A stretch of 51,869 nucleotides of DNA, from positions 1 to 51,869 of the forward strand of contig JADHUI010000019.1 of the NCBI GenBank assembly GCA_016784605.1, in the 5' to 3' direction. The notes under the pieces are model-generated. The model did no database searches, was not told where the DNA came from, and saw only the letters and a program-made list of their open reading frames with translations. This DNA is from Fidelibacterota bacterium (GTDB lineage: Bacteria > Fidelibacterota > Marinisomatia > Marinisomatales > UBA1611). Numbering within the stretch: position 1 is the stretch's first letter; each line of letters starts with the position of its first letter. Shown piece after piece: positions 8,224-19,180 of the stretch. A program made the translations under genes and the position numbers.

Positions 8224-8382
8224 CATTCAAATAGGTTCATTATAAGAAGTGGTACGATTATTGCAATTCACTGCCGTATGGGATATTTGAAACCCAATAA
8301 AATAAATGTAAACTTGCCACCGTTTTAAGTGGGAATTTTAAAAATTCAAATTTCAATAAATAGAAAATAAGGAGTATAACTG

Positions 8383-10322
<1,940 letters not shown>

Positions 10323-10338
10323 TTTCATCCAAATGAAT

Positions 10339-10377
10339 AAAAAAAGCTCTTTCGATGTTCGGAAGAGCTTTTTTTTT
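10339..10377 (+). terminator. rho-independent terminator after groEL
   Basis: GCTCTT and AAGAGC arms flanked by A and T runs make a stem of about 13 bp (10339-10351 with 10363-10375), with a small extra pairing inside the loop. It is followed by a run of nine T. It lies 17 bases after the groEL stop. Confidence 0.9.
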
Positions 10378-10455
10378 ATACATGAATTCATGCTATTATA
10401 GAAATGGATATTTAGGTAAAATACATTCCTCAATATTAAGGAAAACAATATATTT

Positions 10456-11178
10456 ATGAGAGAAATAGTAAAAGAATATCTATATCAGCCGGATTCTTTT
10501 GTGCTTTTTGGGTCAGCGCATGTCATGGCTCTCATTTTTTTCCTTGCTTTATGGATTTGCTTACCAAAACTCGCTAAAGAGAAATTATCGATTCAAGAAC
10601 AAGAATCATTCGGAAAATGGCTTTCTTACATAATAGCATTTCAATATGTTGCTTGGGTTCTACTAGAGCTAATGGCTGGCACTTTTGATATTAAACTCCA
10701 CTTGCCATTGCATTTATGTCGATTTGCCAATTTAGCATTGCCATTTGTAATGATTTATAGGAACCAATTTTGGTTTGAAATTATTTTCTTCTTTGGTCTC
10801 TCTGGTATGTTTCAAGCATCCATAACTCCAGATATTGTACATGGATTCCCCCATTTTCACTTTATTCGGTTTTTTTTAGGGCACAGTGGGCAAGTATTGG
10901 CCATTCTTTACATCGTAGTTGTGTTTGGACTTAAACCTCGAGCAAAAGGCATATGGTACTCGATGATTGGCTTAAATGTATTTTTATTTATTGCCTTTTT
11001 AGCAAATACAATATTGGATTCAAATTATTTTTGGATTAGAAGTAAACCACCTGTTCCATCATTATTAGATTATTTAGGCGATTGGCCATGGTATTTAGTG
11101 TGGGCAGAAGGTATCGCACTTCTTCACTTCCTAATCGTATATAGCCCATTTTATTTTATGAAAAAAAGGAAGAGTTAA
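10456..11178 (+). CDS. TIGR02206/YwaF family integral membrane protein
   Basis: A 240-residue inner-membrane protein with about seven helices. It matches the YwaF-like family by its conserved polar motifs within helices: LPLHLCR (about 83-89), ITPD, the histidine cluster FPHFHFIRFFLGHSG and the late loop NYFWIRSKPP...SLLDYLGDWPWY. The function of the family is not established; the conserved His/Asp residues inside the membrane suggest a transport or enzymatic role. Its stop directly abuts the oligopeptidase start, so the two are coupled. Confidence 0.85.
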   Translation: MREIVKEYLYQPDSFVLFGSAHVMALIFFLALWICLPKLAKEKLSIQEQESFGKWLSYIIAFQYVAWVLLELMAGTFDIKLHLPLHLCRFANLALPFVMIYRNQFWFEIIFFFGLSGMFQASITPDIVHGFPHFHFIRFFLGHSGQVLAILYIVVVFGLKPRAKGIWYSMIGLNVFLFIAFLANTILDSNYFWIRSKPPVPSLLDYLGDWPWYLVWAEGIALLHFLIVYSPFYFMKKRKS

Positions 11179-13308
11179 ATGGAGAAAATCCAATGGTTCG
11201 TGGTTTTGGTCATTGTGAGCCTATTTATCATAAATCCTATGATTCAAAATAACGAAAGTAAAAAGATGAGTATTCCAGCTAAAGCAAAAAAAATGCCTAC
11301 AAATGTCACAGTGCATCAGGATGAAAGAATAGATAATTATGCATGGTTGAGAGAAAAATCTTCACCAGATGTATTAGATTACTTAAAAGCTGAAAATAAG
11401 TACACAAAAGCCAATATGCTTCATACGCAATCTGTACAAAACCGATTATTTAGAGAAATGAAACGTCGATTAAAGGAAAATGATAGTACTGCACCTCATA
11501 AGTGGAAAGATTACTGGTATTATTCACGAACAGAAAAAAATAAACAATATTCAATATTTGTGCGAAAACGGGAAACACTTGATGCAAAAGAAGAAGTCAC
11601 TTTGGATGTAAATGAGTTTACAGCCGACCATGATTATGTGTTTTTAAGTGGGTATAAAATAAGCCCAGATCAAAGAATGTTAGCGTATACGATTGATTTT
11701 GATGGGTCTGAAAATTATATACTTAAAGTGAAAAATTTGAAATCAAACCAACACTTGGGTGATAAATTAACTGGGTTAGCTGAAAGTGTGGAATGGGCGA
11801 ATGATAATAAAACACTGTTTTATGTGACGAGAGATGAAGCTAGTCGCCCTTATCAATTATGGCGACACACGTTAGGAACAACCCAGTCGGAAGATTACCT
11901 TGTTTACGAAGAAAAAGATGAATCATTTCATATGGAATTAAAACGGTCAAAAAGTGGACAATTCTTATTCTTAATGTTGGGAAGTAATGTTACATCTGAA
12001 TGTTGGGTATTAAATCGTGACCTTCCAAATCATGAATTTACTCTCATACAGAAAAGACGTGAAGGAATCGAATATGAGCCTACGCATCAAGGTAATCGAT
12101 TCTTAATATTGACAAATGATCAAAGTCTAAATTTTAAACTTGTTTCGGCGCCAATAAATAATCCGGGTGTTGAAAATTGGGAAGATGTTATTCCACATCG
12201 TCCTGCAGTCAAGTTAGAAGAAGTAGAATCTTTTGAAAACCATATTGCTGTTTTTGAGCGCATTGATGGAAATGTAAATATCAATATTTATACTCCTGAT
12301 TTTCAAAAACCATCTACAGTAGAGTTGCCAGATTCTTTATACGAAGTTGGCGCAGATTATAATTTAGAATACAAGACTCAGGCATTGCGGTTGTACTTTA
12401 CGTCATTCACAATTCCCTATTCTTATTATGATTATTTAATGAATGATAAAGACTTAATTCTTATTAAAAGAGATCCTGTAATAGGCGGGTATAATCCGGA
12501 TAAATATGAAACAAGACGTCTTTTTGCAAAAGCCCATGATGGAAAAAATATTCCATTGTCATTATTTTACAAAAAGGGTATAAAACTGGATGGAAATAAT
12601 CCTGTGTATTTGGATGGGTATGGATCTTATGGTGCAACATATGATCCAGCATTTTCTTCTCGTAGACTTAGTTTAGTGGATCGTGGAATTGTTTATGCTA
12701 GGGCTCATATTCGTGGTAGCTCTTTTTTAGGGCGTGGATGGTATGATGATGGAAAATTGGAAAATAAACAAAACACATTTTCGGATTTTATATCTAGTGC
12801 GGAATATTTAATTTCGGAAAAATATACTTCAAGCAATAAAATAGTTATTTATGGTGGAAGTGCAGGTGGATTATTAATTGGCGCTGTTATAAATCAAAAA
12901 CCAAAATTATTTAAAGCGGCAATTGCTGACGTTCCTTTTGTTGACGTTGTCAATACAATGTTGGATGAATCGATTCCATTAACGGTGATTGAATACGAGG
13001 AATGGGGGAATCCTAATAAAATAAAAGATTATAAGCATATGATTTCTTATTCGCCCTATGATAATGTGATAGAACAAGATTATCCTGCTTTACTTGTGAT
13101 TGCTGGTTTGAATGACCCAAGAGTGGGGTATTGGGAACCCGCAAAATGGGTGGCGAAACTCAGAGAGAAAAAAACAGATGATCATTTATTAATGTTAAAA
13201 ACACATATGGGCGCTGGCCATTTTTCATCTTCTGGTCGATATGATTATTTAAAAGATGTCGCTTTTTATTATGCATTTGCATTAGATCAATTGGGGATAA
13301 ATAAGTGA
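11179..13308 (+). CDS. oligopeptidase B-like S9 serine peptidase, exported or membrane-anchored
   Basis: A 709-residue prolyl-oligopeptidase-family enzyme with an N-terminal seven-bladed propeller (about 50-430) and a C-terminal alpha/beta hydrolase. The catalytic triad is Ser561 in GGSAGG, Asp646 in LNDPRVGYWEP and His681 in GAGHFS. These flanking sequences fit oligopeptidase B, which cuts short peptides after basic residues, better than prolyl oligopeptidase. Unlike the cytosolic E. coli enzyme it starts with a hydrophobic segment (residues 5-22) that looks like a signal peptide or anchor. It has no spacer from the YwaF-like gene, and its stop overlaps the GTG of the dehydrogenase gene. Confidence 0.9.
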   Translation: MEKIQWFVVLVIVSLFIINPMIQNNESKKMSIPAKAKKMPTNVTVHQDERIDNYAWLREKSSPDVLDYLKAENKYTKANMLHTQSVQNRLFREMKRRLKENDSTAPHKWKDYWYYSRTEKNKQYSIFVRKRETLDAKEEVTLDVNEFTADHDYVFLSGYKISPDQRMLAYTIDFDGSENYILKVKNLKSNQHLGDKLTGLAESVEWANDNKTLFYVTRDEASRPYQLWRHTLGTTQSEDYLVYEEKDESFHMELKRSKSGQFLFLMLGSNVTSECWVLNRDLPNHEFTLIQKRREGIEYEPTHQGNRFLILTNDQSLNFKLVSAPINNPGVENWEDVIPHRPAVKLEEVESFENHIAVFERIDGNVNINIYTPDFQKPSTVELPDSLYEVGADYNLEYKTQALRLYFTSFTIPYSYYDYLMNDKDLILIKRDPVIGGYNPDKYETRRLFAKAHDGKNIPLSLFYKKGIKLDGNNPVYLDGYGSYGATYDPAFSSRRLSLVDRGIVYARAHIRGSSFLGRGWYDDGKLENKQNTFSDFISSAEYLISEKYTSSNKIVIYGGSAGGLLIGAVINQKPKLFKAAIADVPFVDVVNTMLDESIPLTVIEYEEWGNPNKIKDYKHMISYSPYDNVIEQDYPALLVIAGLNDPRVGYWEPAKWVAKLREKKTDDHLLMLKTHMGAGHFSSSGRYDYLKDVAFYYAFALDQLGINK

Positions 13309-14669
13309 AATTAATTTCCATTAACCCATCTAATGGAGAAGAAATATCTTCTTATCAAGAGCATTCTTCAAGAGAAGTGATGGAAATACTTGATTTAGCA
13401 AATCGTTCTCAAAAAGATTGGAAAAATAAAGATGTTTCTTCTAGAGCGGAGTATTTGCCAATCCTATCTTCACTCTTAATAGAAAAAGCTCGAGAATTAG
13501 CTATTTGCATGGCAGAAGAGATGGGAAAGCCTATTTCACAAGGAATAGCCGAAATAAATAAATGTGCGTTATTATGTGATTATTATAGTACAAATGCTGT
13601 CGAATTTCTTCAGCCAAATCATATCAAAACAGAAGCGTCTGAAAGTTATTATATTTATGAACCATTGGGGGTGATTTTAGGAATTATGCCTTGGAATTTT
13701 CCCTTTTGGCAAGTATTTCGATTCGCGATTCCCGTTTTAATTACAGGAAATACCGTTGTTTTAAAACATGCATCAAATGTTCAAGGCTGTGCAATTCAAT
13801 TAGAAAGATTATTTAGAGATGCTGGGTTTCAGGATGGTTTATTTCAAAACCTTTCTTTAAACGCCAAAAATATGGAAGAAATAATTGCGCATCCTATCAT
13901 TCAGGGAATATCTTTAACTGGAAGTACTAAGGCAGGAAAGGGTGTGGGAGAAATAGCAGGACGATCGCTTAAAAAAACGGTCATGGAATTAGGCGGAAAT
14001 GATCCATACATTATATTGGAAGATGCAGATATAGAATTAGCCGTAAAATCATGTATTGATGGACGTATTCTCAATGCGGGGCAAAGTTGCATTGCGGCAA
14101 AACGCATCATAGTTGAAAAATCTATCATTATCGACTTTATTCAGAAAACGACTACTTCAATCCATACGAAAATAATGGGAGAACCAATGGATGATGTTGA
14201 TTTAGGGCCAATGGTAAACATTCAAGCTCGAAATCAATTACATCAACAAATATGCAAGTCCATATCCCAAGGTGCAAAATTGATGGTGGGTGGATTTATT
14301 CCTGAAGGAGAAGGTGCTTATTACCCAATGACACTTCTAACACAAGTAAAACCTGGAATGCCGGCTTTTGATGACGAATTATTTGGACCAGTCTTATGTG
14401 TTATTGAAGCAAATAACCAATCTCATGCAATTGAATTAGCGAATCAATCACCTTTTGGTTTGGGTGGCGCTGTTTTTACTCAGAATATATTACGCGGAAA
14501 AGAGATTGCAGAGAAAGAAATACAGACAGGTGCATGTTTTGTCAATGATTTCGTAAAATCAGACCCCCGATTACCCTTTGGAGGCATAAAGGAATCAGGG
14601 ATTGGTCGAGAAATGTCCCAAATAGGGATGACCGAATTTGTCAACATAAAAACAGTGGTGATTAAATGA
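13305..14669 (+). CDS. NAD(P)-dependent aldehyde dehydrogenase, Sad/YneI-like succinate-semialdehyde dehydrogenase
   Basis: A 454-residue ALDH that oxidises an aldehyde to the acid with NAD(P). The cofactor segment MPWNFPFWQVFR (128-139), Glu228 in MELGGNDP and catalytic Cys262 in NAGQSCIAAKR are all present. Length and sequence are closest to YneI (Sad), which turns succinate semialdehyde into succinate in 4-aminobutyrate breakdown. Substrate assignment is by family resemblance only. It starts with GTG overlapping the previous stop (GTGA) and ends overlapping the next ATG (ATGA), so it is tightly coupled in this operon. Confidence 0.9.
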   Translation: MKLISINPSNGEEISSYQEHSSREVMEILDLANRSQKDWKNKDVSSRAEYLPILSSLLIEKARELAICMAEEMGKPISQGIAEINKCALLCDYYSTNAVEFLQPNHIKTEASESYYIYEPLGVILGIMPWNFPFWQVFRFAIPVLITGNTVVLKHASNVQGCAIQLERLFRDAGFQDGLFQNLSLNAKNMEEIIAHPIIQGISLTGSTKAGKGVGEIAGRSLKKTVMELGGNDPYIILEDADIELAVKSCIDGRILNAGQSCIAAKRIIVEKSIIIDFIQKTTTSIHTKIMGEPMDDVDLGPMVNIQARNQLHQQICKSISQGAKLMVGGFIPEGEGAYYPMTLLTQVKPGMPAFDDELFGPVLCVIEANNQSHAIELANQSPFGLGGAVFTQNILRGKEIAEKEIQTGACFVNDFVKSDPRLPFGGIKESGIGREMSQIGMTEFVNIKTVVIK

Positions 14670-15175
14670 AGAAGAAATATTTATGGTTATTCAGTGTATT
14701 AATCTTTCTTTGTGGCGGATTAAACGCTCAGCAAAATCGATTATTTTGGGATGGACGTGATTGGAACCGTGTTGCTAGAAAGGTAGAACACCATCCTGAA
14801 ACAATTTACCAAGTGAAAAGTGCCTATTTAAAAGGTGCATTGGATGGCAAATTATATGGGTATTTAAAAACATGGTCTGCGAATTCAGCATTAGCTGATA
14901 GTGTATTTGGAGAATCAACAGATTATTTAACGACGAGAGAATTGATTAAAAATTTAGATTATTTTTATGAAAATTCTATTAACGGATATATTCCTGTTCC
15001 TGCTGCTATTGTGATAGCAAATTTAACCGCCACACGAGTACCACCCGAAATATTAGATCAATATATTACTGCAACACGTAATTGGATTAATACCCTTCAT
15101 TTAGGGCTGGATACTCTTAACTATAGTCGGTTATTAGAAGAAAAATATTTGAAGTATAACAGGAAAGAGAATTAG
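14666..15175 (+). CDS. small secreted protein of unknown function
   Basis: 169 residues with a clear signal peptide (basic start, hydrophobic core, cleavage after LNAQ near residue 21). The mature part is helical, with the pattern LDYFYENSINGYIPVPAAIVIAN near 98-120. A similar arrangement (LDALYANYDNRKIPIMEALRIVS) occurs in the gene at 51261, so I regard the two as distant relatives. The function is unknown. It is the last gene of the run starting at 10456 and overlaps the dehydrogenase stop by 4 bases. Its stop overlaps that of the convergent gene. Confidence 0.75.
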   Translation: MKKKYLWLFSVLIFLCGGLNAQQNRLFWDGRDWNRVARKVEHHPETIYQVKSAYLKGALDGKLYGYLKTWSANSALADSVFGESTDYLTTRELIKNLDYFYENSINGYIPVPAAIVIANLTATRVPPEILDQYITATRNWINTLHLGLDTLNYSRLLEEKYLKYNRKEN

Positions 15176-15573
15176 TCAACGCGAATAAAACCTGATTTTG
15201 GATGCCAAGTAAAAATTCGTTTGTCTCCACGAAACCGAACTTTACTTATTTTAAATTCATACTTGTTCGGTTGCCAAGGTCCCATGGGAAATATTTCCGA
15301 ATTTGTAGTGGAGAAACCAACAAAAAGGGGCGGTTCATAACCGTATACTAGCGTAATTCGTTTTTCTTGTAATAGATTTCCTGTCGCTGTTTTTTCTTCT
15401 AAAAATCCTTCTAGAAATTCAATCGGCTGGTTAACAAAACTTGTGACTTGAATTGTAACAACCACTTTTTCATCTTTGACAAGTCTTGGGCGAACGTCAA
15501 TTTCGAAAGGGCTCGGTTTGTCAGCAAAACAGATAGATAAAATAAATCCGAAGAAAATGATTCGTTTAAACAT
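15172..15573 (-). CDS. small secreted protein of unknown function
   Basis: 133 residues with an N-terminal signal peptide ending near CFADK (residue 18). The rest is predicted beta-rich, with alternating hydrophobic residues (EKVVVTIQVTSF; KRITLVYGY), which suggests an immunoglobulin-like or similar beta-sandwich periplasmic domain. I recognise no family. It is a single gene, tail-to-tail with the previous gene (4-base overlap of stops) and divergent from the site-2 protease gene 104 bases away. No clear ribosome site precedes its ATG. Confidence 0.65.
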   Translation of the reverse strand: MFKRIIFFGFILSICFADKPSPFEIDVRPRLVKDEKVVVTIQVTSFVNQPIEFLEGFLEEKTATGNLLQEKRITLVYGYEPPLFVGFSTTNSEIFPMGPWQPNKYEFKISKVRFRGDKRIFTWHPKSGFIRVD

Positions 15574-15677
15574 ACTGGAAATTGGTGTTTTTTATTGAAA
15601 GTGGAAAGAAAAAGGTATGAAACATTTTGTTGGAGGAAATAGTATAAGGTAGATTCTAAAACGCCACTGTATTTAAT

Positions 15678-16745
15678 ATGTCAAAAAAGTACCTAAAAGA
15701 AGAATTGGATCGAATTTCGCACCTATTTATTCCCCATCAAATTGGGAATGGAAATGATGCATGGATTGTTAGAGGATCCTTATCAAGTACCGCAACATTG
15801 GATGATGTGGAATATCAATTACGACAATCATCCTTTGATGTACAATCTTTTATTCAGGGAACAGAAGTAACTCTCGTCATGAATATCCATGAAGAACCCA
15901 TTCTCTTCTCAATACCGGCGATTTCTAAAATTCACATTTTGCTTTTCCTTGCCACCGTTGGTACCACATTATTAGCTGGGTCAATCATGGCAGGGGGAAA
16001 TCCATTTTCCACCTTTTCTGATTTATGGAAAGGACTATCATTCTCAACAACATTAATGATGATATTGGGTTTTCATGAAACGGGTCATTACATCTATGCT
16101 CGAAAACATGGTGTAGATGCAACATTACCTTATTTTTTACCTGCGCCAACTTTTATTGGGACTTTTGGTGCATTTATTAAGATAAAGTCGCCAATTCATA
16201 AACGGAAAGCTTTGTTAGACATTGGAGCATCAGGACCTATTGCTGGATTTATGGTTGCTGTGCCTGCCCTAATTTGGGGATTATATCATTCTGAAATTGT
16301 GACCATTACTGGAGAACAAATAGGCATTCAATTGGGAGATTCATTATTAATGAAATTCTTTACATACATGATTTTTCCAACATTGTTAGAAACACAAGAC
16401 ATTATTTTGCATCCTGTCGCCTTTGCTGGTTGGATTGGTTTATTGGTAACCATGTTAAACTTATTGCCGATTGGTCAATTAGATGGTGGGCATATTGCTT
16501 ACGCTATACTTGGACGGAAATTTGATCGGGTAGCTAAGGTGGCATGGTTCATGTTAATTCCAATGGCATTTATTTCAATAAATTGGTTAGTATGGGGAAT
16601 TTTAATAATGCTACTTATGCGTACGACAAAACATCCACCTGTTGCAAATATAGATGATCCTCTGACGAAGGAAGAAAAACGAATTGGCTGGATTAGTTTG
16701 ATTATTTTTATATTATGTTTTATTCCGGCGCCGTTCCCATCTTAA
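15678..16745 (+). CDS. site-2 protease family (M50) intramembrane metalloprotease
   Basis: A 355-residue membrane protease of the EGY-like M50 group. The zinc site HETGH is at 133-137 inside a membrane helix, and the third ligand lies in the conserved NLLPIGQLDGGH at 261-272. There are seven or eight hydrophobic segments. Residues 1-80 form a soluble cytoplasmic domain; there is no PDZ domain, unlike RseP. Such proteases cut transmembrane substrates, often anti-sigma factors or leftover signal peptides. The substrate cannot be told from here. It is the first gene of a run including the propeller and barrel proteins (1 base to the next gene). No ribosome site is obvious. Confidence 0.9.
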   Translation: MSKKYLKEELDRISHLFIPHQIGNGNDAWIVRGSLSSTATLDDVEYQLRQSSFDVQSFIQGTEVTLVMNIHEEPILFSIPAISKIHILLFLATVGTTLLAGSIMAGGNPFSTFSDLWKGLSFSTTLMMILGFHETGHYIYARKHGVDATLPYFLPAPTFIGTFGAFIKIKSPIHKRKALLDIGASGPIAGFMVAVPALIWGLYHSEIVTITGEQIGIQLGDSLLMKFFTYMIFPTLLETQDIILHPVAFAGWIGLLVTMLNLLPIGQLDGGHIAYAILGRKFDRVAKVAWFMLIPMAFISINWLVWGILIMLLMRTTKHPPVANIDDPLTKEEKRIGWISLIIFILCFIPAPFPS

Positions 16746-16746
16746 A

Positions 16747-19101
16747 ATGAAACAAATCATACTTTATATAATTATGTCTTCTATTTTATTCGCCCAATCA
16801 AGAATAGGTGATTGGGAAGTAGAAACGAGTGCAATTAATATTCAAGAATTGGTTAACTATAATGGTGTTATTATAGGTGCAACCCACGGTGGATTATTAA
16901 AATTTGAAGAAAGTATTTTTTCGCATATAACAACTATAAACGGTTTGGCAGATATTTCTATAAACACAATCCAATTAGACCCCCATGGAAATCTTTGGAT
17001 TGGGGGAGCAGCTCCAAATGGGTTTATCCAAATAATGAACCCAAGTACATTTGAATCTATCGATGTGTTTAATTATGATTTATCGTCCATTTCAGATTTT
17101 AATATTTCTGAAACGATCGGATTTGCTGCTTATATGGACGGTCCCGATGTAGGTTTACTTAAATGGATTTATTCCAATGATGAATGGAAATACAGCGATA
17201 TATATAAGAATTTTCCAAACCAATTTATGGAAATTACTGGCATTGTTTTGGGGGATGATACTATTTATATTGGAACCGATATCGGATTGTGGGTTGGATA
17301 TTTAGATGACAATTTAAAAGACCCTAATAATTGGATATTAGCCTTTCCTGAATTGAATAATCGAATTACTGCTATAACCCAATCTGAAACGCATTTGAGT
17401 TTCTCACATGATAGCCATTTGTATGAATTCCCCTTTAGTCATCCAAGTGCTTTAGTCGAAAATATGAGCGGAGAAAATATCGATTTTGTTGATTTAGATT
17501 ATGCGCCTAATAATATTTTAAGAGGTATTACTGAGCATCGATTTTATGATTTGCTTTATGGCTTTGTGTCTCCAAAGAGTAAACGAATTTTTCAGAGTAT
17601 TGTCATGGATGAGTCAAACCAAATCGTCATAGGGACAGATGCAGGGTTTACATATTTTGATACCCATGATTTAAAGTTCCATAGTTTTATTCCTAATTCA
17701 CCTGTGACGAATCATTTTACAGCTGTAAAGGTTTTGGAAGATGGTCGAATTGTTTGCGGGTCTAAATATGGATTATCCATTCTTGAAGAGGGCGGATGGA
17801 GAAATATTCTTGAAATTACTGTAGACAATTCAGAATTTGTACAATCGAGTCCCCATTATGATTATTCTAGGTTTATAGCAGATACCGTTGCTGTGGAATT
17901 TGGTGAATATATTTCTGATATTGAGCAAGGTCCGGATGGACGTGTTTATTGTGCTATTCGTGGGGTGCGTGACTCCATTTGGTGGGGTGGACCCAAAAGA
18001 TATGGGGGAGGCATCATTCATTTGGATATTGACGATCTATCTACAATAAGTATTATTAATTCGACTGATTTAGATTATTTTGATACCTCAGAAGGAAATA
18101 ATTATCAAGTGGTGATGGATTTGCAATTTGATAAGTATGGAAATTTATGGATTGCAAATCCATATGCAGTTTACAAACGAGAACCTATACACGTATTAGA
18201 TACAAATGGTGATTGGCTTCACTATTCATCCGACGAATCAAATAATCATTTAAGCCGATCCCCCGGTTCTTTAACATTCGACAATTGGGGAAGGTTGTGG
18301 GTGGCGGCATTTCAAGCCGAAGAAGCCAATTCGAATGCACCAAATGGTGGATTATTTATGCTTGATTATTATGGATATGTAACAAACCCAAATTCATTTG
18401 AATGGACCTCGATTATTGATGGTGGTTCAGTTTGGTCGATTGCCATGGGAAATATGGATAGATTATTTTATTTGACGCCAACTGGATTAAACTATTATGA
18501 TTTAGTGGACAGTCCTTCGCCCGTAGAAAGAGAAAACCCGTATGCTTTTTTCCCAAATATTTCATTTGGTTCAGGGTCGAAATTGAGAGTGGATTACAGA
18601 GGAAATATTTGGGCATTATCTCCATCAAATGGAATCCATGTGTTATTAGATAATACATCTCCTTGGCCAGATATTAATGGATTGCGGAAGGAAAATTCAT
18701 TTTTAACATCAGACGAAGTGATTGATGTCGATTTTGATTCGAAAAATGGATTAGCCTATATTGCAACATCCAATGGATTAAACATTCTGAGAATCCCATT
18801 TAAAGAATCATATGAGACTTATTCCCAAATGAAAATTTATCCGAGTCCATTTCATCTCCCCGCCGATACGCCATTGATTGTAGATGGATTGACCGATGAA
18901 TCATCCATGATGATTATGACACTAAATGGACATATTATTCGAAAAATACCTTCAGCAGGAATAGCAAAAGACGGCTATCAATTGCAGTGGGACGGAAAAG
19001 ATGAAAAGGGTCAATGGGTAGGGAGTGGCGTTTACCTTCTATCCATATATGATTATTCAGGTCAAAGTCAAATGGGAAAAGTGACTGTTATTAAGCATTA
19101 A
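16747..19101 (+). CDS. secreted beta-propeller protein with FlgD-like C-terminal domain
   Basis: 784 residues. A signal peptide (to about residue 16, ending FAQ) is followed by repeated propeller blades of the two-component-regulator/PorZ type, each marked by phrases such as GLLKF, NLWIGG, TDIGLWVG, GNLWIAN, GRLWVA and GLNILRI. The last 80 or so residues start YPSPFH and end GVYLLSIYDYSG...VTVIKH, a FlgD-like sandwich used as a C-terminal sorting or anchoring tail. The opening (NGLADISINTI) recalls PorZ, a surface component of type IX secretion, but that is a resemblance only. It is probably on the cell surface or in the outer membrane. It lies between a site-2 protease and a barrel gene. Confidence 0.8.
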   Translation: MKQIILYIIMSSILFAQSRIGDWEVETSAINIQELVNYNGVIIGATHGGLLKFEESIFSHITTINGLADISINTIQLDPHGNLWIGGAAPNGFIQIMNPSTFESIDVFNYDLSSISDFNISETIGFAAYMDGPDVGLLKWIYSNDEWKYSDIYKNFPNQFMEITGIVLGDDTIYIGTDIGLWVGYLDDNLKDPNNWILAFPELNNRITAITQSETHLSFSHDSHLYEFPFSHPSALVENMSGENIDFVDLDYAPNNILRGITEHRFYDLLYGFVSPKSKRIFQSIVMDESNQIVIGTDAGFTYFDTHDLKFHSFIPNSPVTNHFTAVKVLEDGRIVCGSKYGLSILEEGGWRNILEITVDNSEFVQSSPHYDYSRFIADTVAVEFGEYISDIEQGPDGRVYCAIRGVRDSIWWGGPKRYGGGIIHLDIDDLSTISIINSTDLDYFDTSEGNNYQVVMDLQFDKYGNLWIANPYAVYKREPIHVLDTNGDWLHYSSDESNNHLSRSPGSLTFDNWGRLWVAAFQAEEANSNAPNGGLFMLDYYGYVTNPNSFEWTSIIDGGSVWSIAMGNMDRLFYLTPTGLNYYDLVDSPSPVERENPYAFFPNISFGSGSKLRVDYRGNIWALSPSNGIHVLLDNTSPWPDINGLRKENSFLTSDEVIDVDFDSKNGLAYIATSNGLNILRIPFKESYETYSQMKIYPSPFHLPADTPLIVDGLTDESSMMIMTLNGHIIRKIPSAGIAKDGYQLQWDGKDEKGQWVGSGVYLLSIYDYSGQSQMGKVTVIKH

Positions 19102-19180
19102 CCTTTTTAATGGAAGCCAATTTTGCAGTTGAACCACTAGAAGGGGAAGAGTAACTTTCTCTTCTGAAAAATAAAGTTTC

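Noticed and set aside
8224-8382. CIRCE element before groES
   Set aside because: Neither TTAGCACTC nor its inverse is present.
19146-19164. GAAGAG/CTCTTC hairpin between the propeller and barrel genes
   Set aside because: Only a 6-bp stem without a following T run; too weak to call a terminator.
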